A stretch of DNA of 64,000 bases from Siphonodentalium dalli (lineage: Eukaryota; Mollusca; Scaphopoda; Gadilida; Siphonodentaliidae). Every line of letters begins with the position of its first letter. Within the stretch, counting starts at the first letter, position 1. Shown in pieces: positions 48,800-61,273 of the stretch. The position numbers and the translations under genes were made by a program. The notes under the pieces are model-generated. The model worked only from the letters and a program-made list of their open reading frames with translations, did no database searches and was not told the origin of the DNA. The DNA lies in contig CP136065.1 in the NCBI GenBank assembly GCA_032622095.1, positions 24,685,141 through 24,749,140 on the forward strand, read 5' to 3'.

Positions 48800-49240
48800 A
48801 AGTAACGTGTCTGTCATTTGCAGAATGAGGTCCCCAGATGGTGAATTTAGTGACGCTACCCCGCATAGCGGGCTAGCATCACTAAATTCACCCTATGTGG
48901 ACCTCATTCTGCTTAGGCCCTCGACTGCTATGGCAGACCTAGGATCAGATTGAAGTTCTCCAGTAGAAGTTGGTGATGTTCACCCATTGGTCACCTCGAT
49001 TATGGATTTTATCTTTTGCAAATTAGGGGATATCGAAACTTCCCAGATGAGAAAACTTAACTAAAAACAATGTTAATTTGATACCATAGATACTTCCCAG
49101 AAGATGAGGCCTAAGCAGAATGATGTCCCCAGAGGGTGAATTTAGTGACGCTAGCCCGCCATGCGGGATAGCGTCACTAAATTCACCCTCTGGGAACCTC
49201 ATTCTGCAAATGACAGACACACTATACTCAGGCAAGTAAC
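48800..49240. repeat. Foldback repeat, GAATGAGGTCCCCAGAGGG family, pair of copies
   Basis: Two palindromes (about 48826-48917 and 49113-49213) read CTCATTCTGC on one side and GCAGAATGA on the other, around TGAATTTAGTGACGCTA and its inverse. The segment between them is the inverse of the unit at about 59280-59520. Confidence 0.8.
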
Positions 49241-49925
49241 AAGCACGATTGTCTCACAAACGGACTCGTGACCATCAATTCAGCGAAAAAAAGGTTTCTG
49301 TACCGTGCGAATAAATTACGACTAGAAATAGGTATTAGTAATTATTATCTGCGTTCATTATGTGAAAGGTGTCCATTGGTGATTTTGACAACGCATGTCT
49401 AGTTGTGCGCAGTGAGCTTTCGGTTTCGCACGATCTACCAGATTATGCACAACACCTAAAATAATGTTTTTATTCAATTGGCCAATTGAGGATATTTGAC
49501 CTCAAAATAGGTTTGATATGTTGTCGCTGTATTATATAACAACATTAACTGACTGAGTATTTGTATCTTTAAATAAAACCATTGCGCGCCTATAATAGTT
49601 GCGCTTTAAATAAAAACATTGCGCCCCTATCTATTGCGACGGTTTCGACATCACGGCTACAATTTGAACGTGCTCATAAGTTGATGACATATCGCAAACG
49701 TAATCGTAACTTTATCCGTCAGTTTTGCCGTAAAATATATGACAATGTCCGAGTACAAAGGACAGTTTTAGAGAGAGAGCGAATATGACCAGCTTAGTCT
49801 GTCGGAGAAAAATGCAGAATTATCAGCTGACAATAATCGTTTACATTTTACGCGGCCGTAGTGTTCAAATGAGAGTAAGGAGGGTAAACTAGTACTATAG
49901 CTTAATGTATGTTGTTTTCTTTCAG

Positions 49926-50063
49926 ATTTTATGCGCACAGAGACGGCGTTTGCGGTTATCAGTATGCTGCTCATAGCACTCGGCCATTGCTTCGCGTTCT
50001 ATACCTTTAGAAGACCAAGATACATTCTCAAGAGATTAACAGCATTGTTGCATCTAATGACAG
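49926..50063 (+). CDS. TARP / calcium-channel gamma-subunit-like protein, exon 3
   Basis: 138 bp after a strong acceptor (GTTGTTTTCTTTCAG). The frame is fixed by exon 2 (G plus AT gives Asp) and there is no stop. It encodes FMRTETAFAVISMLLIALGH, then CFAFYTFRRPRYILKR and LTALLHLMT: TM2, a short basic cytosolic loop (FRRPRY, as in the TARP TM2-TM3 loop) and the start of TM3. It ends ACAG|GTTTGA, phase 1; the donor is weak beyond GT. Its size and phase match the third exon of CACNG-type genes. The spliced product so far is 178 residues. The remaining TM3, TM4 and tail (TARPs are usually longer than 270 residues) were not found before 64000. Confidence 0.8.
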
Positions 50064-50124
50064 GTTTGATTTAAACATAGTTATTTCTCAAAATGCCAAG
50101 TAAGGTAAAGTTGTACCGCTAAAA

Positions 50125-50242
50125 TGGTATGGTGCTGGTGTGGTGCTGGTGTGGCAAGTTTAAAATGATATGGTGCTGGTGTGGTGCTGGTGTGGCCAGT
50201 TTAAAATGATATGGTGCTGGTGTTGTGCTGGTGTGGCCAGTT
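50125..50242 (+). repeat. About 45 bp tandem repeat, three units
   Basis: Units of ATGGTGCTGGTGTGGTGCTG followed by GTGTGGCCAGTTTAAAATGAT, with an inner GGTGCTGGTGT doublet. It lies 60 bases after exon 3. Confidence 0.85.
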
Positions 50243-50389
50243 TAGTTGATTATGATGTTTCTGTAAAACACAGGATAACCTCTAAAAGAAACCGGAGGAA
50301 GCACAAGAACCCCTGACGTTGTCCACGAAAATCCCGATTTATATTAACATCTGACCCGCGTGTCCGCGGTATTGGCATCTTTATCGCAA

Positions 50390-50690
50390 ACAAAATATTG
50401 AATTAATTACACTGGAGAAATTCCATGATTGAAAGTGGCGCAAAGCAAAATCGCCCACAAAATAATTTAAATAATGTAATCTCGGACTGGGACCTTTGCA
50501 TACAGAATAACCTATTAAACAACATGTAGTAACAAAAAATATATCCCACGCATTATTGATTAAACTGTATAAGGTTCCCTGTCAAAACTTTAACAAGTAC
50601 CCAGGTTTTGAACTGGTTGAATATGATATCTACGTGCGTTATAGGCAGAGTAGTGATTCATGGCATGATCTAAGGGTTATAAACCACGGA
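50390..50690. mobile_element. Long-TIR MITE, 8 bp duplication family, truncated copy 4
   Basis: Only the right half is present: GGTTCCCTGTCAAAACTT, GGTTTTGAACTGGTTGAATATG and GATTCATGGCATGATCTAA match the right arms of copies 1-3. Confidence 0.8.
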
Positions 50691-50922
50691 CTTTAATGCT
50701 GCCGTCTTGCAGTTTACATGTATACACGTTTTATAGTTCTGACGCCAGGTCAACAGGTATATGTTCCGAGTCTGCCAACGCAATTATGTATGACAACGTT
50801 AATGGATTCGTAAGTTTGGCAGTTACTTAATGAAACATGATACACGTAGCAGGATGAACGGAATTTCTAAGGCATATGCGACGACGATGATTGAGTGCAA
50901 TGCAGTTGTTATGTGATTGGCC

Positions 50923-51245
50923 AGCCTGTTCTCCCGTAACCCGCACATTATCTGCTTATAATATAACTTGTTTTGGTAGATCATCTGCTTAAAATCGCCT
51001 AATTTTGAGTCGATGAAAATGAGAGCGTTTTAGTCACAACATTGTCGACTCATACTCATACATTCTAAGCAGATTATATGCGAAAACTAACAAAAATAAG
51101 CCAACTCACGACTTTTCAGGTGTACGCTCTTTAACATTTGTTTTCACTGTGGTCCCCATAAAACGAAATAACATTATGTACCTATTTCATATTATAGGTC
51201 GATTATGTGCGTATTTTAGCGAGAATATGTTGGATTGGCGGCTCA
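50923..51245. mobile_element. CAGCCTGT-ended dispersed element, copy A
   Basis: Starts CAGCCTGTTCTCCCGTAAC and runs through an inner palindrome (TAATCTGCTTA-type motifs with GAGTCGAT), then CGCTCTTTAA, TTTTCACTGTGGTCC and ATTATAGGTCGATTATG. Ends near GAGAATATGTTG. Confidence 0.7.
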
Positions 51246-51900
51246 CCGCTAACTACTCTCTCCTTGTCTGTATGGAGAAATTGTGGCCACACATTTTTTC
51301 CACTCCAGCCGCAATTCGAAATAGCCATAAAACATGTTACAAAAGGAATAATTGTGGGTTTATGTGTTGTAGAATGAAGGCAATGTGCATGTTGTTAATG
51401 GTAATCTATAATGAAGACTATACCCGCGCCAGCTACTGCATGGTGTAATCTATATGGCTTTTCACTCGACGTGGATCACTGGGAAATAGATATATCACAT
51501 GCATACAAGACATCACATGTTATTACCTACACGAATGTTGATTACGCCGATGCGTTGTGTTCATGGATGGTCGCCAAAAAGTCAAAGGTTGTTCATCTTG
51601 TAACCATTCCATCGGGTGTATATTACAAACGAATGAAGAAACCTCATTAATAGCAAAGGTTCTAGCACATTCGTTATTTATTTGTACATGTATCGGTGCA
51701 ATCTGATTGTTCACCACCGTATTGTATACATTTGTCGTGCATTACCACGTATATACAGCCACGTAAGCTACTGAGCCACAGTATATTCATGGAATTTCAA
51801 CATGCCCCTTCTGACTATATATCATCTGAAAAGTTATATGCACGCACGACGTATATCACGCGGGGAATTAAGCTTTCTACATTGAACAACGTGCATTAGC

Positions 51901-52272
51901 CCTGTGCCAATGCATTCTCTTATATATGCGAGTCGACCATAGGTCGCCTCGCATATATAAGAGAATGCATTGGCTTAACACATTAAAAATTATAAAATTG
52001 TTAAAGAATGTAAGAAAAAATGGTAAAAAGTGTTAAAAAAAGATTTTTTTTTAGGCCAACGCATTCTCTTATATATGCGAGGCGACCTATGGTCGACTCG
52101 CATATATAAGAGAATGCATTGGCACAGGGCATAACTGTAACTATCACAATGTGGTCAAGGAGCCGGTTCCAATGATATCCATATTTGTATGGTTCTATTG
52201 AGACAGACCGAAGATATTTTAGGCTGTTGAAGCTTTATTTGGCCGGTTTTGGCCGGTTTGTTGGGTAAAGGG
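51901..52272. mobile_element. Paired-hairpin MITE, CCCTTTACCC-ended, left arm lost
   Basis: Hairpins at 51907-51973 and 52056-52122. The right arm (GGTTCCAATGATATCCATAT to TTGTTGGGTAAAGGG, then TTAG) is the inverse of 19939-20095. The left side stops at CCCTGTGCC. Confidence 0.8.
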
Positions 52273-52489
52273 TTAGAAGCAATTATGATTGGGATCGGAG
52301 CTTATATATTACAACAAGCAGTCGCACTTCTCGTTTCATTGCTACGTACTACAAGCCATATTTTATATCCCGGCAGTTGAGATGTGCCCGCTTGTAGCCT
52401 GTAAGGTGAATCCATGATATTATATCATAGCGACAATGAATACGAAAGAACGAACAAATATTAGAAATTGGAGAAAATCTCATTACACG

Positions 52490-52859
52490 GATCAACAAAT
52501 CTTCGCGCAAATACGCACATAATCTACCTATACAGTGAAATAGGTTCATAATGTTATTATTTGATTCTGAAATATATAAGCAGATAATGATGTCATGTCC
52601 GTTATTTCGTTTTATGACGCGGGCCACAGTGAAAACACATGTTAGAGAGCGGTCACCGTCGTGAGTTGGCTTATATGAGTCATTGTGCCCACATAATCTG
52701 CTTAGAATCGCCTCATTGTGAGTCGATAATGTGACAAAAACGCTTTCATTATCAGCATATTATCGACTCAAAATAAGGCGACTCTCAACAGATTATCAAC
52801 TTAAATCAAGTACTAATGTAAGCAGATAATATGCGGATTTTCTGGAGAACAGGCTGCAC
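52490..52859. mobile_element. CAGCCTGT-ended dispersed element, copy B (reverse)
   Basis: Ends GGAGAACAGGCTG at about 52859. Carries GCGGGCCACAGTGAAAACAC and an inner palindrome around ATTATCGACTCA. It faces copy C (52978) across 120 bases. Confidence 0.7.
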
Positions 52860-52977
52860 GGATACGCTGATCACTCGACCAGAACACGTGGTACTTGGAT
52901 AAAACTTGTTATAAATGTGAAGAGCAAATCGTCATAGTTGATTCTATTTTAAATTACTCTGACATATCTCGCAATCC

Positions 52978-53305
52978 AGCCTGTTCTCCCGAAAATCAGC
53001 ACGTTACCGGCTTATAATAGTGTTTATTTTAGGTTCATTTTCGGGGTAGAATCGACCCATTTTAGTGTCATTATCGACTCATAATAGCTTACTATATGAT
53101 CATTATGGGCGGAAAATAATAAGAATAAACTCACGACTTACAGATGTATGCTCTTTAAAATATGAAAATGTTTTCACTGTGGTCCGCACCATGAAATGGA
53201 ATAACGGATATAAATGCACTATCAGCTTATTTCAGAATCAAATAATCCAATATGAACCTATGAATATCATAGGTCGATTATGGACCTATTAATGCGAGGA
53301 TATGT
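52978..53305. mobile_element. CAGCCTGT-ended dispersed element, copy C
   Basis: Starts CCAGCCTGTTCTCCCGAAAA and continues with ATCGACTCATAAT, GCTCTTTAAAATATG, TTTTCACTGTGGTCCGC and ATAGGTCGATTATGGACC. Ends near GAGGATATGTTGCG. Confidence 0.7.
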
Positions 53306-54341
53306 TGCGCAATCAAAATGGGCAATGCATCTGGTTAGGTTATGGACATCTTCTGAAAATGGAAGAGTAATGCCGAAATTTACAAGCGGAATATCTCACA
53401 TTAGAGTGGGCAACAGTTTTTCTATGCATGACTACATAACACATAGCCAACTGTGGGACTGCTGTCTATCGTTGTATATGGTCTGCATGCTGGGTTCGAT
53501 TCTTTTTGTGTGTTGCATCCATACTCCACTCACCATGAGTTCGGGCCAGACGTGTTAGATGCATTGGGAGATATATCTTTGGGTGTAACTGTTAAATGAT
53601 ATTGATAGGTAAATTATGTATACATCCCATAGATATTATATCTGGAAAACAACTTCAATTCATACACATACTCTCGGTGATAGAAAAAACAGATGCACCC
53701 TTATATGCTGGTGTGGTAATAGAACGATAGAGAAAACAGATGTATCATTATATTCTGGTGTGGTAATAGAACTCATTCGTGAACAGTCTAGCTGGGAGAA
53801 ATCATTAGTTATATCCTATAACCTCTCTCTTTGAAGCCAGGTGAAATCAATTTTGCGATGAACAGCGATGCGTAGTGATTAATATATAATTATCTGGTTT
53901 TATTCCCTCAACCTCTATTCTTCTTTTAACCAAGGAATGTAAACAGGTAGGCGAAATGTGTGGTGGGAATCCCGGGGCGAGACGTATTCTCTCCTCCTAC
54001 ATGATTATATTGTTTTAGAAATTCTGCAATTTTAGTTCAAATATATTGTATTTGTCTATCAGTATACAAAAGGGATCCTTTTCTGGGTTGCAACCGCTTC
54101 GAACGGTCAAAGTCAAGAGATTTTTTTCCGTTAGATACATTACAGATCATTTTGCGTTAAAATTATACTGAGGCATCATCAGAATAATGTGTAATATGTG
54201 TGTACTTTGTTGTATAGAGTATGTATTATGGTTACCAACATCTAAATACCTTCCCATAGGTGAAAGTGTTGACTCTAAGACCCTCCGGCGAAGGATAATT
54301 ATATTAATCAATGGTTCAATTGTCAATCTCCCCTTATATAT

Positions 54342-54759
54342 CCCTTTCATGGCGCGAGCTTCCTGAAATTTTACGAAAACCCTGTGGCAATGAATTATCT
54401 TATATATGCGAGTCGACCATAGGTCGCATCGCATATATGAGAATGCATTGGCCTAACAAAATTTATATTATTTTTTATAATTGTTAAAGAATGTAAGACA
54501 AAATGAAAAAAAATGATACAAAATTGTTAATGTAAGAAATAATGATTAAAAAATGATAAAATTGTTATAGAATGTAAGAAAAAATGATAAAAAATGATAA
54601 AACTTGTTAAAGAATGAAAGAAAAATTTATAAAAATGATCTTAGGCCAATGCATTCTCTTATATATGCGAGGCGACCTATGGTAGACTCGCATATATAAG
54701 AGAACGCATTGGCACATAATCTTGAATGTTGCGCCAGCGCAGCTCCCGCCATCAAAGGG
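54342..54759. mobile_element. Paired-hairpin MITE, CCCTTTCATGGC-ended variant
   Basis: Left CCCTTTCATGGCGCGAGCTTCC, right AGCTCCCGCCATCAAAGGG. The flanks are ATAT-rich rather than TTAA. Hairpins at 54387-54451 and 54646-54712 enclose AT-rich repeats. Confidence 0.75.
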
Positions 54760-55228
54760 ATATAGAACGTCGTTAACGCACCATTTTTGGCCGAAGTAAA
54801 AGTAAACCTCCCTGAGATTATTTCTTAACCAAAGTCTTCCATTTTGACAACTACCCCACGAAAAGTAAATGTGACGAATGTTATCGAAGTTAGCGAACGT
54901 TATCGCAGGCTCGGGTTGTAACTTGCGGCACAAAAACGAGTGCGATAAAGTTCAGCTCCTTTACACACCCATATGGTTCTGTGGCTAGTACACACCAGCA
55001 GTCAATATTCTTTATTATCAATCTACAATCCAATAATTGTTTCTGTTTGGTTTCAATGCTAGTTAGTCATCTACTCAACACAACAGTGTTGCATTATGTC
55101 GGATTCGCTCTAGTGCATTCGGGTGAAAGTATCACACATGCTGAAAAACCCAAGATAGCAATAGGTGTGTAATAAAATACCCAGACCCTTCCGGCAAATA
55201 TGTGTCCCCGACAGACTCATATGCCCGA

Positions 55229-55989
55229 TTCGTCATCTCCGGTTTAAACCTCCGAGTTTAAACCTGGTTTAAACCCCCATTGGCGGTCCAGCCAAACCGG
55301 GTCTAAGTGGGCGTTTTTGTCGTTTAGCGGCCAGCTGATTGACACTCCAGTCGGTGATATGGGCACAAAAGGCAGGCTGACTTAATGCTTATTGACACGT
55401 CCTCAATTATCGCGTGCGAATGAATCAACTGTGACATGATAACACCAGTCTGCAGTCGCCACTTAGATACGCCCTTACTCGATATTATTTACAGTTCCAC
55501 CCTTTGACTGATTGCTTGACAATTCTAAACCGCGATGAAGAAAAGACGGATTCGTCATCTCAGGTTTAGCATCGGTAAAGATGGTTAAGCTGGACCGCCG
55601 AATTAGATGGTTTAGTTGCCAGTTTAAGCTTATAAAACACAAAAACAATAAGGAAATTGACAAAAACTTATCCCCACACATTTTATAAAGTGTAGGTGCT
55701 TCTCGCATATCAATTTCCAATCAAAATATGCTCGCTGTCGTTATTATTGATTTTCGCAATCAATAAAACGAGGCGGTCCGCATTAGGAAAGTACGATTAA
55801 TTATCTCGACGATACAGATACACAACTATTAAACCGCTGGTCTGACTGGACCAGGGTTAAACCAGAGATGACGAATGCGTCACTTCGACCTGCGGTCTCG
55901 GGTTTAAACCACGGATTTAGCTGACTCACGGCGATTTAAACCTAGAGGTTTACGTAGACCAGGTTTAAACCTGAGATGACGAATCCGGC
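55229..55989. mobile_element. Overlapping or nested MITEs with GATTCGTCATCTC ends
   Basis: GATTCGTCATCTC occurs at about 55230 and 55550, and its inverse GAGATGACGAAT at about 55866 and 55975. The pair 55549-55989 has 21 matching terminal bases (GGATTCGTCATCTCAGGTTT and its inverse). GGTTTAAACC motifs are repeated near both outer ends. It looks like one copy inserted into or recombined with another. Confidence 0.7.
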
Positions 55990-58151
55990 CTTCATGTCCG
56001 TTCATATAAAAATACGTCATATTTACGATGGTATATGATTTTCTTTTCCCGATAATGCACCAATCAGCAGCTAGTGTTTTTTAATGAGGATTTTAGTTAC
56101 CAGTATTCAATGGGCGTAACCCTATGTTGAGTTAGTTGCTTCTGACACTATGCTGTGTGGGAGGACACCAGGGCGGTACCTCGCTTTGTGTTATATATTT
56201 GTAGGTCAAATGGCCAACAAGTGTCCGACGTGGCCACGGCCCTCACTCCCGCTGGAGGTTGAAATTAAATTGAATCGCATTTGGTGTATGCATCGAGACT
56301 GTTGGTAAACTGCTATATGCGTAGACAACTCCCTCCGGAGGTCACATTCAATAAATTAGTCTGCAAATAATATCCTCCGTCATTCACTGCGGATATTTAA
56401 TTGTCCGAAAAGTCTAGACGAGCAACTGACCGCAAGAGATATGCACCATACATAAAAAACTATTATCAGGAATACTTCGTTCCTGCATTGGTATAACACT
56501 GGAATTCGCTTCCATGTGAACCTTCTGTTTGGATCCCATAAGCTGAGATTTAGCCTAGTTTATATATACATAGGTTGAACTAGACCATACACCACCCTAA
56601 GGAAATTCGAATTGCATACGTTACGATGCCACTTCGGTATCTGTATGTGCCAGTAAAGATTGTGGTTGCATATAGTAATTTCAAAAATCACATTTTACAA
56701 TCGGTAAGTATATATGTTAATATGTTATGTCCTGCCCGTTTTTGTTTCAATTTCGTTAGACAATAACATGCAAGTCCAAACAGCATACATCAAATGGAAT
56801 CTATCAGTGTGCTTTGCATCACCGTTCGCTGAATATATAGTCACGGCGAAGACTAATTGACATTGTATATAAGTAAGACTGGTCAATTATAAGTTTGCTT
56901 CTTGTATCTCACGAGAAATGTGGTGTTTCTGTTAAATATTCAGGAGTTTAACAATGCAGGAGTTCCTTGTTTGTTTGCCCATACCCCCCTCTCTCGCTCT
57001 CTATATCTTTCTCATTTATCTATTTTCTTAACTCAAATCGTCTGCTGAAACCAGTAGCGTCACAGGCTCTTCATTCCAGTCACGCCAAATAATCACATAA
57101 TATACGTCTGGGTGAACACCTACCCAAAATGGACAACAGTTGACTCACCCCTGCACATAAATATAGAAAACAAACATTCTGCCTGCGAGGCACTCTTAAA
57201 CATGATGAGGTATGGCAACAATGATTGCGGCTGTTATCAGTAAAAACTAGCATCAGGGGAAATGATTTCTAATCGTGTAAACAGCGTTCCCACTTATATC
57301 AACAAGTACGCTGCAAATGATAATGAACGAACCATTAAGTTGTGTATATTCCTCATAATTGCATAGATAACTAATTCTGTTTGCTTTACTATTACATTTG
57401 CCATGCCAAGATGTATAACTTCGTTCCCATTTAGAGAAATCGAAGAAGAATATTGAGAACAACTTATGTTTAGTTTTTCCCGATCGAAGTATCAGCGATA
57501 ACATAGATATATTTGTCGTCTGCGGGAAATTGCTTTAGTTGTACACCTGTATTTACGTGCACGGTTCTGCTAATTTGACCCACAAGCCACGGCTAGTTAT
57601 TTTACCCGAATCGCTCTGCTTTTCAATTATGGCAAGACCATATCGTTGACCAGGCCCGCGTAGAAGGTTGTTTGTCACGAATTGTCTCTGATACAGTCAA
57701 CTTGGATGCCGATTGGTGTCAAAATGTATATCCATGGATATGTCAGCAGCAGATATTTTGCGAATAACACCCCTGTGGCCCTGTTCAGAAAAAGTAACGT
57801 TTTTTTCTAATGTTGTCATTTTGCGGTGTTATGATAATCAGAACGATTTGGGCAAAAGCCAGCGTCTGCATGAAAAATTCAAGAATAAATATATATTAAA
57901 ACATTTTAATAATGGTGGCGCTGGTGTTTGCAAATCGACAGGTACAGCCGTCTCAATAATGGCCGGTTTGCAAAAGCCATTATTAACTATTTCATGACGG
58001 GAGCTGCGCTTGCGCAACATTGAATACCCTGTGCCAATGCATTCTTTATATATGCGAGTCGACCATAAGTCGCCTCGCATATAAAAGAGTATGCATTGGC
58101 CTAACAATTTTTTATCAATTTTTCTTACATTCTTTAACAATTTTTATCATT

Positions 58152-61100
58152 AGCTCACCTGAGACGAAGTCTCCGGTGGACATATAGTCATCACTCCTCG
58201 CCCGTCGTCCGTCCGTCCGTCTGTCCGTCTGTCTGTCCGTCCGTCAACTTTTTTTTAAAACATCTTCTCCTCTGAAACCATCATACCAAATTGGTTCATA
58301 TTTGGTGTGGATGTTCCCTATGTGACTCTCATTCAGATTTGTTCAAATGAGGTCACTGTGTCAAATAGTTGCGAAACCAGGGCCATAATTCTATTCCTCC
58401 ACAGTAATTCTTACAACAACTTATTGTCCATAACCATTGTGCCGATTTAGCTAATATTTGGTATGGAGGGTCCTTGGGTGACTGGTGTTCAGATTTGTTC
58501 AAATGAGGTCACCCGGTCAATTAGTTGAGAAACCAGGGCCATAACTTATAGTAATTCTTACAATGACTTCTTCTACAAAAATATTGGGCCGAATTAGCTT
58601 ATATTTGGTACTGAGGGACCTTGGGTGACTGGGAATCAGATTTGTTGGGTCACTGGGTCAATTAGGGGCAGAGCCAGGGACATAACTCTAAAAACCAAAA
58701 AAATACATTTTTGCATTTTGATCATATTTGGGGTGGATGTTCCCTAGGTGACTGTCATTAATATTTGTTCAAATGAGGTCACTGTGTCAAACAGTTGCGA
58801 AACCAGGGCCATAACTATATTCCTCCTTGGTAATTCTTATAACGACTTGTCAATAACCATTAAGCCGATTTAGTTTATATTTGGTATGTGGGGTCATTGC
58901 ATGACTGGGGTTCAGATTTATTCAAATTGGGTCACTGGGTCAAATAGTGGTGGAGCCAGGGCCATAATTCCCCAAAAAATAATAAAAAATTCAGGAACTC
59001 CTTGATAAAGAGAGCTTCTGCAGCCTTAGACAGAGTCCCCAGGGAGTGTATTCATGTCATCCATAATTTAAATGAGATTAATGGTGTTATAAATGAAGCA
59101 CCATTGTTGTTTATATTATCACTCAGTGGTCATTAAAATCAGATTAATTTCATTTTCTCAAAGAGTGCCTGGCATTTGTAGAATGAGGTTCCCAGAGGGT
59201 GAATTTAGTGACGCTATCCTACACAGCAGGCTAGCATAACCAAATACACCCTCTGAGAACCTTATTCCGCTTAGGCCTCATCTTCTGGGAAGTATCTAGA
59301 GTCTCAAGATCTCATTCTGCTTAGGCCTCATCTTCTGGGAAGTATCTATAGTATCAAATTTACATTGTTGTTAGTTAAATTTCCCTTCTAGGAAGTTTCT
59401 GTATCCCTTAATTTGCAGAAGATAAAATTCATGATTGAGGTGCCCAATGGGTGAACATCACCAATTTCAACTGGGGAACTTCAATCTTATTCTAGGTCTT
59501 CCATAGCAGTTGAGGGCCTTATCAGAATGAGGTCCCCAGAGGGTGAATTTAGTGATACTAGCCCGCAGTGCAGGATAGCCTCACTAAATTCACCCTCTGG
59601 GTACCTCATTCTGCAAATAACAGACAGACTATTTCAAAGCTTGATTCAAGGCTAGCATCACCAAATTCACCATTTGGGGACCTCATTCTGCTTAGGCCTC
59701 ATCTTCTGGGAAGTATCTATAGTATCAAATTTACATTGTTGTTAGTAAAATTTCCCTTCTAGGAAGTTTCTATATCCCCTAATTTGCAGAAGATAAAATT
59801 CATAATTGAGGGGCCCAATGGGTGAACATCACCAACTTCAACTGGGGAAATTCAATTTTATTCTAGGTCTTCCATAGCAGTTGAGGACTTAATCAGAATG
59901 AGGTCCCCAGAGGGTGAATTTAGCGTCACTAAATTCACCCTCTGGGGACCTCACTCTGCAAATGACAGACACACTATCACACTATTTCAAGGCTTGTTGT
60001 ATAATACATTGTGTTGCTTGAGGCCAGGCATACACAATGTAGGAACAGACACGCTTTTTGTGATGCTATCCGGCACAGCAGGCTAGCATCACCAAATGAA
60101 CCCTCTGACGACCTCATTCTGCTTAGGCCTCATCTTCTGCGAAGTATCTATAGTATCAAATTTACATTGTTGTTAGTTAAATTTCCCTTCTAGGAAGTTT
60201 CTATATCCCCTAATTTGCAGAAGATAAAATTCATAAATGAGGTGCCCAATGGGTGAATATCACCAACTTCAACTGGGGAACTTAATTTTTATCCTTATCA
60301 GATTTGTGAAAATGGGATCACAAAGTCAAATAAGGGCAGAGCAAGAGACTTAACTATTTCACTACATAGTAATTCTTAAAATATGTTTGCAAGAACTAGT
60401 TGGCTTATATAGAATGGAATGTTCTTCCTTGACTGCAATTCAGATATTTTTAATGGGATCACCTGGTCAAATAGGGGCCAAGCGATGGACAGTTTCCCTC
60501 TTAATGTGCTTCCTTCACAAGGACCATCAGGTCTATTTGACTGATATTTATGATATGTATGAAGGGTTCTTTGGTGTCTGGGATTCAAATTTATTCAGAT
60601 GGGGTCACCAGGTTAAAAGGGTGGGATCAGGGACATAACTATATGTCTCTATAGTAATTCTTAAAATGTCTTCTCAAGGGATTTTGGACTATTTAGCTTA
60701 AATATAGTATGGAGGAATCAGGAAGATCCTTTAGTGACTGAGATACAGATTTGTTAAAATGAGGTCAACCTGTCAAGAAATGGCAGTCTATGGGGAGTTA
60801 ACACTTTTGTGTCCAATAAAATCATAGAAATACCAAATTCATTAAAACATCTATCTTGGAACCACCTGACTGATTGGTCTGACATACATGTATTGTGTTT
60901 TGGGTCCATGGATAATTGGGCTTTAAACATGTTTAAATGGTTTTAGAAAAAGGCGCTTGTGAGATTGGAAATTTCCAACAATTGAGAAAGTTTGAGGTGT
61001 CGGTTGTGAAATTCCAACCTAAGACTTGGGAGTCTGGATCCCGGTCAGGAGGGGACTTGTTGAGCTGGAGGAGGGGGGTGATCAGTAGTGTACAGTTGGA

Positions 61101-61273
61101 AATTTCAAGGTGGTTTTTTACCAAGCTACATACTTGAAGTCTCTCTAGCCACATATCCTGTTTAAATCTACTTCTTTTAAAGTGATTATGAAAAGTGCTC
61201 ACTGTTTTGGTCTCCAGAGTCCCAGTCTTATCAGTCTGGTGAGCGACCCCACAGTCATTGACTGTCTTGTTTA
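58152..61273 (+). mobile_element. AGCTCACCTGAG-type dispersed repeat inserted in the MITE
   Basis: Starts AGCTCACCTGAGACGAAGTC and has a CCGTCCGTCCGTCTGTCC run at 58207-58245. Subrepeats of about 180-480 bases then recur with GAAACCAGGGCCATAA and GATTTGTTCAAATGAGGTCA, resuming at 60290-60790. It ends near CAGTCTGGTGAGCGACCCC. TTATCATT flanks both sides (58144-58151, 61274-61281), though this lies in low-complexity DNA. No long intact frame. Confidence 0.65.
59170..60290 (+). repeat. Foldback repeat array, GAATGAGGTCCCCAGAGGG family
   Basis: Three units of roughly 350-400 bases combine the palindrome (59178-59275, 59520-59620, 59895-59960) with CTCATCTTCTGGGAAGTATC, TTCCCTTCTAGGAAGTTTCT and GGGTGAACATCACCAA segments. 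It interrupts the AGCTCACC-type repeat, and the related inverted pair is at 48800-49240. Confidence 0.8.

Larger units (their letters stand above)
35355..49925 (+). other. Intron 2 of the TARP-like gene (14.6 kb)
   Basis: Begins GTACGT and ends GTTGTTTTCTTTCAG. Outside the listed repeats, 35360-36110, 37300-38560, 38985-39535, 40000-41100, 43400-44400, 45575-45980 and 49245-49920 show no recognisable gene. Confidence 0.75.
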
